A stretch of DNA of 64,000 bases from Eucalyptus grandis (lineage: Eukaryota; Streptophyta; Magnoliopsida; Myrtales; Myrtaceae): positions 5,580,001 through 5,644,000 of the forward strand of contig NC_052613.1 of NCBI RefSeq assembly GCF_016545825.1. The letters are read 5' to 3'. Shown here piece after piece: positions 1 to 8,429 of this stretch (within the stretch, counting starts at the first letter, position 1; each line of letters starts with the position of its first letter). A program made the translations under genes and the position numbers. Under the pieces are notes generated by a model. That model did no database searches and was not told the origin of the DNA. It saw nothing but the letters and a program-made list of their open reading frames with translations.

Positions 1-1455
1 TACGCTATGTTTATACAGATATTGCTTATGCATTAACTGTAAGTGATGAGGTGGAGATGGATGAGCCTTCGTCTTACTCTGAGGCGATGGCTAGTTCGGA
101 GTCGTCGCAGTAGCTAGGGGCTATTAGTGAAGAGATGGAATCACTCCATCGAAATCAGACATGGGAGTTGGTCAAAGTACCCAAGAGCCAAAAGATTGTA
201 GGAAGTAAATGGATCTTTAAATGGAAAGATGGCATTCCCGATGTTGAGAGGTGAGACTTATGGTGAAGGAATATACACAGCGTAAGGGCATTGACTACAA
301 TGAGGGGTTCTCTCCTGTGGGAAGACATAGATCTATTCGTGTTTTACTTGCCTTAGTTGCTTCGCATGATCTTGAGTTAGAGCAGCTAGATGTGAAAACT
401 GCGTTTCTTTACAGTGATTTGGAGAAACAAATTTACATGAGACAACCAAAGGGATTTGCTATTATGGATAAGGAAGATCATGTTTGCTTGTTAAAGAAAT
501 CTTTGTATGGGCTGAAACAGTCTCCTAGGCAGTGGTATAAACGTTTTGATACTTTCATAGCTAGTCAAGACTATTCAAAAAGTCAGATGGATAGCTGTGT
601 TTACTATAGGAGATTGGAAAAAGGTTATTTGATTTATCTACTTTTATATGTTGATGATATGTTGATAATAGCTAAGAATAAGTATGGAGATTTTGCGTGA
701 CAGTACTGCATGAAGTTTATGTCTATCTCAAAATAAATATATTGAGAAGATAGTGGCACATTTTAATATGCAGTTGGCAAAATCTTTAAGTACACCTCTA
801 GCGAAACACTTTAAACTTTTAGATAAATTATCACCGCAGATTGAGGAAGAATATGAGCATATGTCTCGTGTTCCTTATTCTAGCGTCATGGGTAGTATTA
901 TTATGTATGTTATGGTGTGTATTATGCCTGATATTTCACAAGCTGTGATCGTGGTTAGTCACTATATGAAGTGTCCTAGTAAAGCTCATTGTGAAGCTGT
1001 GAAGTGGATCTTCAGATATTTGAAGGAGGCAACAGACGTGGGTATAGTGTATCGAATGGACAGCAATGGCAGTGAGACCACTGGTTTTGTGGATTCGGAT
1101 CACGCCAGTGACTTGGATAATTATAGGTCTTTAGTAGGGTACGTGTTTACGCTAGTGGGTGGTGCAATTAGTTGGAAAGCGTCCTCACAGGATCGCATTG
1201 CCTTGTCTTCGACTAAGGTAGAGTACATGGCATTAATCTTTGTAGCGAATGAGGCGATATGGTTACAAAGTTTTCTCTTGGACTTTGGGTTAGAACAGAA
1301 AATTGTGAATATACACTGTGATAACCAAGGTGCGATATATTTGGTATATAATCTAGTTTATCACAAGCGAATGAAGCATGTCAACATAAGGTATCACTTC
1401 ATCTGAGATGTCTTAGTTAAGGGTAATGTTATTGTCAAAAAGATTGTTATGCCCA
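1..1455 (+). mobile_element. Ty1/copia retrotransposon fragment, Tnt1-like, truncated at the left edge
   Basis: Remnant of a copia element running off the left edge. What remains is the linker between integrase and reverse transcriptase, then reverse transcriptase and RNase H. No LTR, PBS or clear polypurine tract can be seen at the 3' side; copia similarity fades around 1430-1460, just before sequence belonging to the pararetrovirus-like insertion. The wording of the RT and RNase H is closest to the Tnt1/Tork type as I know it, and differs from the Sireviruses elsewhere in this window. Non-autonomous and inactive. Confidence 0.85.
3..1406 (+). pseudogene. copia pol remnant (reverse transcriptase and RNase H), broken
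   Basis: The first reading frame starts at base 3 and covers the entry into the RT domain. It is cut by a TAG at 112-114, where relatives have a tryptophan codon, and loses frame near 240-250. RT continues at 251-700, including the palm motif YVDD at 647-658 and the KSLYGLKQSPRQWY block before it. After a degenerate gap at 700-752, RNase H runs 753-1406, with its acidic residues in VDSDHAS, STKVEYMAL and HCDNQGA; the usual C-terminal tail past IRYHFI is out of frame. At least one nonsense codon and two frame breaks mean no functional polymerase. Confidence 0.85.
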
Positions 1456-1730
1456 TTGAATGGATCTAGACTTAGAACCAGGGAAGGAGAGTAAATTTCT
1501 TGTAGGTATGCATCCCACAGTGGGCGAACAACTCCCGTTCAAGCCCTTCAGGGATAGCTTTTTAGCAGAAAATCACGCAACTCTTTAATTCAGAGCCTAG
1601 AGACACCCAAACATTCCAGGATGGAGTCGTTTCTAACCTATCCAAGCTGCATTTTTTGGAGGATCCTACCAGGCTGGAGAAGAAGAGAAATTTAGAAAGC
1701 CATGGAGAAGTTTTTTCACAAAGCACACAC

Positions 1731-1736
1731 TTTATT
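1731..1736 (-). terminator. AATAAA polyadenylation signal about 40 nt after the viral TATA box
   Basis: AATAAA on the minus strand, roughly 40-45 nt downstream of the TATA box at 1775-1781. In plant pararetroviruses the signal lies shortly after the transcription start, so the genomic RNA gets a short terminal redundancy. The spacing fits that arrangement. Confidence 0.5.
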
Positions 1737-1774
1737 TCAAGGGACTCTGCCCAACACAATACATCCTCCTTGCC

Positions 1775-1781
1775 TTTTATA
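1775..1781 (-). promoter_or_regulatory. TATA box of the pararetrovirus-like promoter
   Basis: The minus strand reads TATAAAAGGCAAGG here, downstream of the last viral frame and just upstream of a polyadenylation signal. This matches the 35S-type promoter layout of caulimovirids, where the TATA box sits in the intergenic region. Activity today is unknown. Confidence 0.55.
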
Positions 1782-1875
1782 GACGATTAGAGGTCACAAA
1801 CAAACAAGAACCAAGCTCATGGGTCCGTGGGTCCGGATACAAACAGAGGCATCAGAAATTTCCGGGAGGGAATTA

Positions 1876-1966
1876 TTTGCACACTATGAACAGTAACTGT
1901 ACTGTGAACAGTACATTCCCTATCCTAGTGCTACAGTAAAAGTGAACAGTAACTTGCTACAGTGAA
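1876..1966. repeat. cluster of short direct repeats upstream of the viral TATA box
   Basis: TGAACAGTA-type motifs occur three times and CTACAGT-type motifs twice within about 90 bases, some 100-190 bp upstream of the minus-strand TATA box. They lie where a caulimovirid promoter would carry its enhancer. I do not recognise a known binding site, so a regulatory role is inferred from position and repetition only. Confidence 0.4.
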
Positions 1967-1977
1967 ATTGTACGGAT

Positions 1978-2165
1978 TTAGCGGTCTCGTCTGTCACGAG
2001 CATTGTAGCTACAGACTGAGTCATCTGAGCTATCTTCTAGGAGATGTGCCTCGTATTTCTGTTCAAGAGCTTCAAGGTCTTCAGGTGAAAGGATTTGGTT
2101 CAGCCTTCGTGATGAGGATGCTTCTTCATGAGCCCAATGTGATGCTTCTTCTTCAGCCTAGTTTG
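1978..2165 (-). pseudogene. C-terminal tail of the viral polyprotein (fragment)
   Basis: On the minus strand a frame is open from a TAG near 2165 to a TAA at 1978-1980. It encodes a charged tail rich in Glu and Ser that ends in an Arg/Asp-rich cluster. It lies downstream of the extension described at 2418-3527 and just before the promoter region, so it is probably the end of the same polyprotein, separated from it by degenerate sequence at 2165-2418. No domain is recognised. Confidence 0.4.
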
Positions 2166-2417
2166 TATTTTCATTTTCTTAAGTGTTGGCAGGAATTCTT
2201 GGCTGAAGCCAGTTGGATGGTTGTGCATAGAAAGATGTGTTCATGTTTTGGAATAAGAACGAAGGTCCCTGTTCATAAGGATCCTGGGTCAGAGGGCCTC
2301 CAAAGCGTGCATAGGGGTCCTAGGTGGATTGGACAATGTCATCTTCGCTTGTCATTTCATGCTCTTGGGACGATGTAGCTTGTCTGTATTGTCCGAGTGC
2401 TTCCTTAGCTTCTGGTG

Positions 2418-3527
2418 CTAGGTCATAATGATCCCACGTCGTGGGTACAGATTCCAAACATTTTCGGGAATGGTTTTGTTTTCCTGGCACAGGATTCTTT
2501 GGAGTTCTTGGTATTTGTGTTCACAAAATCTAACAGATCTTGGATAAGATTTATGAATCTGTGCTTCTTGGCTGTCCAAGTGAGGTTTATAGGACGTGGT
2601 TCCTATTTCCTGTGGGGCATTAATGATTCTTCCATTATTTGTGAAAAAATGCCATGGACGGCTGAAAAATAGGATGGTATGGACTTCAGGATTCGGTGTC
2701 ATGATTCTCAATTCCCTTTCCAAGAGTTGTTTCCAGTAAGTAGGAGAATGAAACCAATTAAGAAAGTCTAAGAGATTCTTATCACTTTCTTTTTCAATAT
2801 TTCTTCCAAGTAAGAATATCCTTGTGAGGTTAGCAATGAACCTTCTGGTTGGAATTTCAATGGCTATCAAGTACTTATTGGTTAAGTACCATAATAACGT
2901 CTTGAGCTGTTTAGGGAAATCATCTTCCTTCCAAATAAGAGGATGAATGAATGGATAATTCATATTTAACCCAAAAGGATAAAGAATCGAACCTCCATTG
3001 AATCTGAATAGGTCTGTATGGCTTTGCCACATGAGATTCTCTAAGTTCTCAGCAAGGCTGTCATTCTGGATTTGCTGAATAATCTCTTGGGAATATTTCC
3101 AGCTTTGTAAATCTTTGATCTTCTCAATCTTGTATTTCACTCCATGATTGAGCATATGGAAAGCATGCCTCTTGATGTACATGTTGATTCCGGCTGGTGC
3201 TTTTGGCATTGATAAGAAGTCAGTAAGCACGTTCTTTTTTCCAGGAATATGTTTGGTTTCAAAGGAGTATTTTGAGAACCATTCAGCCCATTGAAGCAGT
3301 TGGGAATTTGGAATCTGTTTTTGTTTAAACTTGGTCATCTAAGGGAAAGATGCCATGTCTAATTCTACCAGAAAGTGATGGCTGATGAGATGAAACTCAA
3401 ACTTTTTGATTCCATTTTTTACTGCTAAGATTTCTTTGAAAGTGGAATGGTAATGCATTTCAGCTGGAGAAAACTTTCCACTTTTATGAGCACAAATGTG
3501 TCTCTTACCATCAATTTCTTTGAACAT
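2418..3527 (-). pseudogene. viral RNase H with a long C-terminal extension (one in-frame stop)
   Basis: RNase H occupies about 3527 down to 3200. It shows the HSTFKEILAVK block with its conserved Glu and the terminal HIPGKKNV..DFLS block with its Asp. A single TAG at 3339-3341 interrupts the frame; translation on both sides is in the same register, so this is one gene with one nonsense codon here. After RNase H the frame stays open for about 260 more codons to 2418. The extension is rich in aromatic and basic residues (for example LLWYLTNKY, SRPWHFFTNN) and matches no domain I know. In several caulimovirid genera RNase H is the C-terminus, so the extension is noteworthy. Confidence 0.7.
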
Positions 3528-3644
3528 GATGGCTGTCTAGTATTCATCATTGGCATCAGTTTGAAGAATTCTTTTTTCTATTGATGGTATTTGCAATGGT
3601 GGGAGATTTTGCATAATCTCCTTAAGCTCAGCAACCGCTTTAGT

Positions 3645-4600
3645 CTAGGTTTTTCCCCAAGGTGGGGGATTCTTCTTTAGTATGGATTGCAAAAGAATCA
3701 GAAGCTTTGCAATGTTTGGGACAAAATCCCTGAGATAATTGATTATTCCAAGAAATTGCTGAACTTGTTTCGTAGTGAAGTTATCTTCAGAAACTTCAAT
3801 AATTCTTGAGCAATATGTGGCCCCGGTAGTACGTACCTTTGTTGAGGTGCATACAAAAAAATTCAATCTCTGTTTGGGTTATATTCATTTTTATTTTAGA
3901 AAGCATAATGCCATGCTTTTTGACAATTTCTGCGAATTGCTCAAGGAGTTGGTATTGTGACTACTCATCAGATGTAGAGTAGAATGTCATCAATGTATAC
4001 GGCTGCACTTGATAAGATTGGTTGGAAAATACGACACATAGCCTTTTGGAAAAGGGATGGTGCTACCTTTAAGCCAAAATGAAGTACTTTCCATTGGAAG
4101 TGCTGGTTTGGGATATATAATCCTGTTTTGGATCTGTCTTCAGGATGGATACCTAATTGCCAAAATCCAGCTTTGAGATCGAATTTGGAATAGATATGGG
4201 CCTTGGTTAAACCAGCAAAGAAGGAGTCTCGGATGGTAAAGGGAATTTATCATCTTGGAGAAAATGTTGAGAGGTTAATAGTTGATTACCAATCTCATTT
4301 TTCCCCGTTTTGCTCAGAACGCTTATTGACGTAAAAGGCTTCACAGGCCCATTGAGAATCAGAAATTTCAATAAGGCATTGTTGCAATAATTCTGAGCAT
4401 TCTCTTTGAGCTAAAGCTAAATGTTCTGGCTTCATTCCCATGTGACTCGCCTGCAGACATGATGACTAAATTTATTCTTTTGGCGAAGCTCAAGCTTTGC
4501 TTGAACTCTATTGACGTCTGTGGAGAGTAAGCGTCCATCGGTGTGTTGGGAGAGTAATATGGATGATAAGCACTATTAGCTTTAAACATCAAGTCAAGGT
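3645..4600 (-). pseudogene. viral reverse transcriptase, frameshifted
   Basis: Minus-strand RT in pieces. The fingers region lies at about 4450-4290, with motifs resembling AFYVNKRSE. The palm at about 4210-3970 includes a FDLKAGFWQLGIHPEDRS block and the catalytic YIDD at 3986-3997. The connection region is at 3866-3645 (QQFLGIINYLRDFVPN). A stop follows the YIDD block at about 3975 and there is frame loss near 4250-4290 and again between 3970 and 3866. The residues needed for polymerase activity can still be read, but the gene is broken. Confidence 0.75.
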
Positions 4601-4620
4601 AAATAACTGTTAAATTATGT

Positions 4621-5642
4621 CTTGATTTTGAGGCGTTTGCAAAAATGTGATTCGCTTGGATAAAAAAAATTGGGGGCTATCATTGTTGTAAGAATATACA
4701 AATTTCCTTTGTGGAAGCTTGCCGAAATTCTTATCCACGGTAGGGCCCATACAATATAAAGCTACGGTGATGTTCTGCGCGTGAAGAATCCTTTTTCCAA
4801 TGAAGGAAAGAAAGGTGGGCCCAAGGTCAACCCTTTGACCTTGGGCACACACGTATAAAACTTCTTCATGAAAGGAAGAAAGGAGCGGCCGAACTCCTCT
4901 GCACGAGTATCAATTCTTGGTGGGCTCAGGTCAAACTTTGAACTGGGCACACGTATAAAAACATAAGTGTTTTACGCAGGTTTTTTTTTTTTTTCGGTGT
5001 GTTGCTGTTGCACCGGTACGAGAGAAAAGGAGGAGCCGCATGTCATCAAGCTAAAGTGCGATCAAGAAAATGAGTTCTTTTTTGGCATTTTGTTTTGAGC
5101 TTGTGGGATAATTTTGTGCTAAAAGTTTATATCAAGTGAATTATTTATTTACAAATATTTTGTATTTGGGGTTAAATCTAGGTATGGAAAGCACTTGAGC
5201 GTTTGAGCGATTATAAACTATGATTCTCCAATTATAGTAGATTATTTGCTGTCTGGCTCTCCCGTGGACGTAGGTACCAATATTCGGACCGAACCACGTC
5301 AATTTCTGGTGTTTTTATTTTTCTCGTTTATTTCTCTGGTGATTTTGCGTTAACGTAAATTGCAAAATCCTCTCATTTCCACGTATTATATCACAACATT
5401 GAGCACGTTGGTCTTGGATACACATGGTGAGGACAAAGATTGTTCCTTTACTGGAGGTTTCTGAGATTAACTTGAGAGATGAAGCTGTAAAAACTGGAAA
5501 TGACAGTCGAGGACTAACAAAGTGAAGCAAAGAAGCACCTTGATCGAAACCCTTATTTAGTTCACACCATTTGCAAATCTTGAAGATAGAACGCAAGAAC
5601 TACTTGATTAAGACATTCCAGTTGGAAAATTTTTCATCCGTG
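4621..5642. other. intergenic, 3' flank of dioxygenase copy A
   Basis: Holds possible upstream pararetroviral sequence to about 4850, the TATA-containing duplication, a poly-T run near 4981 and AT-rich DNA. From about 5347 on it aligns with the DNA downstream of dioxygenase copy B (from about 28334), including the likely 3' UTR next to the stop codon. No additional gene is seen. Confidence 0.6.
4809..4967 (+). repeat. diverged ~104-bp duplication, each unit with a TATAAAA motif
   Basis: Two related segments, about 4809-4865 and 4913-4967. They share a GGTCAA...TTTGA core, then GGGCACAC, then ACGTATAAAA. The second has small deletions relative to the first. It lies between the pararetrovirus fragment and the dioxygenase gene. 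Two TATA-like boxes in the plus direction could be promoter remnants, but no gene starts just downstream. Confidence 0.5.
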
Positions 5643-6871
5643 CTAAGTTTCAATGGCATAATGAGTAATATGGATCACATCTTCCGGTCTAGAAGGCGGA
5701 TGAGTCTTGTTCCTCACCCTCAGCTGCTGGTACTCCTTGTATAGGAACCCTCTGTACTTGGGTGACTCCCCGATCTCTGTAGTGAACTGTGACAGCGGCT
5801 CCACCCATTTGTCCCCGTGCAAGTTATAGAAGAAGGCAAATGAGTAACGGCTTCTTCCTTTTGATCTCACGACTCTGTGAGTGGCACTCTTGAACTTTTT
5901 GTTGCTCAACACCTTTTCCACCAGGCAGCGTCGACGTGCAGTACAAAGATATAGCATCTATTGAGTGACATGATGAAAAGATGGAACAAAGAACGCAAGA
6001 TGCAGTGCAAGAGCTAGGAATAGATGATCAATATGTTGATCTCATACTGAAACAGGGGAAAAGAGTTGAACATCTCACTTACCTGAATGACATCAGCTAT
6101 ATTGACCACAATTTTGCCTTCCGCAGGAACAACGGGGATCCATTCCCCGTCCTTGCGAACTTCAAGGCCTCCGACTTCATCCTGGAACACGAAGGTGATG
6201 CAGTTCCCATCTTCATGCTCCGTGATCCCATTTGTCTCTCTTTCTGTGGCAGGGAAATAGTGTAACGCCGCGATGAAATCCCAGCTCCGGTCATGATTGT
6301 ACTCTTTTAGGAAATTTGGAGGGAGCCCCAAGCAGTCATTTATGATGCTTTCCAAAAGAGAACCGATTCTAACCAAGTGTGAGAAGACTTCTTCAATCAC
6401 ACTCCTGTCAGAGTAGAAGGGCATCTTTTTTTAAGAATTATCAGCATTTGACTTACGATCAGAGCAAATGAAAGGGAAAACAAGGGCAGGCTCACAGTGA
6501 TCTGGGCATTACCTGAGTTCAGGTGGATTTTCAGGGTAGACATTGAAGCTTGACCCTGGTGGCATCGCCACCAAGTACTCATTCTTGTCCGGCGAGTGAT
6601 CTGGATGCTTGCTGTAGCCTGCAGGAAGCGGAGCGCCTGATCCTGGACTTGACTTGAGCTTCTCTTCAGGTGGGTATTGAAAGAATGTCTTGGAGAGTTG
6701 GAGGGCTTTATTCATCAGATCAGTGGGCGTGCCATGGTTCATTATTTGGAAGAAGCCATACTCAGCGCAAGCCCTGGCTATGGTCTCTATTGCCTTCCTT
6801 CTCCCATGCTCATCGCCTTCCTCGTTGAAGAAAGGAGAGAGATCAACTGTTGGAATGCTTGAGGAGGCCAT
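5643..6871 (-). CDS. 2-oxoglutarate/Fe(II)-dependent dioxygenase, copy A (316 aa, 3 exons)
   Basis: Plant DOXC-class oxygenase: it uses Fe(II), 2-oxoglutarate and O2 to oxidise a small molecule in the cytosol. Exons are 6871-6513, 6404-6083 and 5912-5643, all with GT-AG introns of 108 and 170 bp; phases agree and give 316 residues, normal for the family. The DIOX_N domain starts at IPTVDLSPFF. The iron ligands are His183 and Asp185 (HED) and His239; the 2OG-binding pair is Arg249-x-Ser251. The start at 6871 is chosen because MASSSIPTVDL is the family-type N-terminus and is shared by copy B; an upstream in-frame Met at 6967 precedes the TATA box, so it is not used. It resembles the broad flavonol synthase/SRG1/gibberellin-oxidase-like group, but the substrate cannot be assigned. 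About 14 residues differ from copy B. No defect is seen. Confidence 0.93.
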
Positions 6872-6939
6872 TCCAAGTTCTCGTCTCTCGGTCTCTGCGT
6901 CTTGTGGTTGCTTGAGTGCTTGTCCTAAACCACCATTGC

Positions 6940-6951
6940 TTTTTATAAAAA
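6940..6951 (-). promoter_or_regulatory. TATA box of dioxygenase copy A
   Basis: TTTTTATAAAAA lies about 70 nt upstream of the start codon, in AT/CT-rich DNA. Copy B has a TTTTTATAG variant at the same place (about 29899-29911), which could lower or alter its expression. Confidence 0.5.
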
Positions 6952-7648
6952 GTAAACACACTCTCATTTTGACTCTCTATTGGTTTTCCTCAAGTTTTAA
7001 AATGTCATACTTTATTCTAATTAACGATCCGTAGCAGTCGGAGCACGTCATTTTTATCTAGTCAACGAGGAAAACTTTGGCAACATTAATGAGTCGGGAA
7101 ATCGCATCCATCTCCGTCTGATCCGACTGTTATTTTAACAGGTGATGGCGTACTCTTGTGTAAAAATATGAAAGTCATGAAAATAAAGTGTCTTTCAGCC
7201 GTCGAGAGACCATCGTGCATCAGTCCAAACCCACTATGCATTTTTTAACTCGTTAATTATTTCAAAAAAGTCGGCGACCAGCCTATAACATGCTTTGATT
7301 AAATAATCTTGCATTGGGCTATGAGTCTATGACAGCTTCGCGTAAGAAGCCAGCAGACTGCACGATGCCAAGTTGAAATTCGGTTCGATATGTCAGAACT
7401 GGCCGACGAAAAATCAAGTGGAGTGTATTTACCCGACCACGTTGGATTCATCCTCAGAACCAGAAAAATGTTCGATACGCCAGACCTAGCTGACGGAAAC
7501 CAACTGGAGTGTATTTGCCCAACCCCGCTGAGTTCATCCTCAGAACCAGTAAATTTCATGATGAGCGCGATAGAAAATCTGGCCTAGTCCCATTAACTGA
7601 TTCTTTTCGATCATATTCTATCTTCATACCATTCATCATATAGCTAAG
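6952..7648. other. upstream flank of dioxygenase copy A, shared with copy B
   Basis: Non-coding. It aligns over most of its length with 29912-30655 upstream of copy B, with small indels; copy B carries some extra bases near 30160-30220. Promoter elements beyond the TATA box were not identified. Confidence 0.6.
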
Positions 7649-8155
7649 TAGGGGTGTCAATGATTCGGTTTGGTTTGATTTTTCTGAAAAATCGAACCGA
7701 ACCAAACCGTTATGAAAAACTTCCGAACCGAACCGTTAGCACGCCAACTTAAGAGACGCGCTTAAATATTCATGGGTACCTACTGGGCATCACTCTTCCG
7801 CGCGTCGAGTCGCATTAAGCTCGCTCCCTCCCGAAGAAAAGCGCACACACATATATATAGAGAGAGAGAGAGGGGCTATGGAATCTAGACCTGAAATCGT
7901 CGAGCTCGGTGGAGAAATGGCCTTTCAGACCCAAGCAGGAAACGCTCGATCAGGCGTCTCCAATGATCACGACGCGTGGAGAGGATTTTATTGGTTTATC
8001 GGTTTGGTTTGGTTCGTTTAACCGATAAAACCAAACTGATAAAAAAAATTGATTTTTAATGAGAATTGAATTGAATGAAAACCGAACCAAAAAAACTGAA
8101 TTTTTCAGTTCAGTTTGGTTTGATTCGGTTTTCGGTTTGATCTTTGACACCCCTC
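7649..8155. mobile_element. hAT-like MITE, 507 bp, inserted in block A only
   Basis: Termini are TAGGGGTGTCAA and TTGACACCCCTC, inverted repeats matching at 11 of 12 bases. They are flanked by 8-bp direct repeats TAGCTAAG (7641-7648) and CAACTAAG (8156-8163). Subterminal DNA is full of CGGTTTGGTTT and its complement, so the element can fold on itself. There is no coding capacity. The sister block near 30650 has an uninterrupted CAGCTAAGGGCTCA, the empty site. An 8-bp duplication with a TAGGGGTG-type end fits the hAT superfamily. Confidence 0.8.
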
Positions 8156-8429
8156 CAACTAAGGGCTCATTTCCTTTTGTCCACGGCGATCAAGAAATAT
8201 GCATCAGTCATTAGTAATAACACAAAGTGAGTCAATGAAAGCAAAGTTCACTATGGGTCGTGACTTGACCGCGCAATTCGCCTCTTGCCTGACCTCGGGC
8301 AAAATATGTCATAAGAATTGCTAAGTAATATAGATGAAGAAAAAATGCAACGAATTCTTGAGTTATCTGTAACTAAGCTAGCTGTTTTGTACTCCTACTT
8401 ATGTATGAACAAGAGCACAAGAATGTCGG
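8156..8429. other. duplicated flank between the MITE and the solo LTR
   Basis: No gene. It aligns with about 30655-30918 in block B and is the sequence that received the LTR insertion at 8429/11196. Confidence 0.7.

Larger units (their letters stand above)
1500..4620 (-). mobile_element. endogenous caulimovirid (pararetrovirus) fragment, decayed
   Basis: On the minus strand, reverse transcriptase, RNase H, a C-terminal extension and a non-coding promoter region follow each other with no LTRs. An RNase H ending in an HIPGKKNVLTDFLS-type block, with no integrase anywhere, is typical of Caulimoviridae and not of LTR retrotransposons. Movement and coat protein regions are not recognisable, so it is a partial genome. 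Several stops and frameshifts make it a fossil. The genus cannot be assigned from sequence alone. Boundaries are approximate: the left one meets the copia remnant at about 1.46-1.5 kb, the right one fades at 4.6 kb or a little beyond. Confidence 0.8.

Noticed and set aside
1962..2672. Plus-strand frames of 138 and 85 codons
   Set aside because: They oppose the minus-strand viral frames, whose translations show conserved motifs or are continuous with them.
5981..6265. Plus-strand frame over the dioxygenase
   Set aside because: Antisense to exon 2, whose minus-strand translation carries the iron-binding HED motif and matches copy B.
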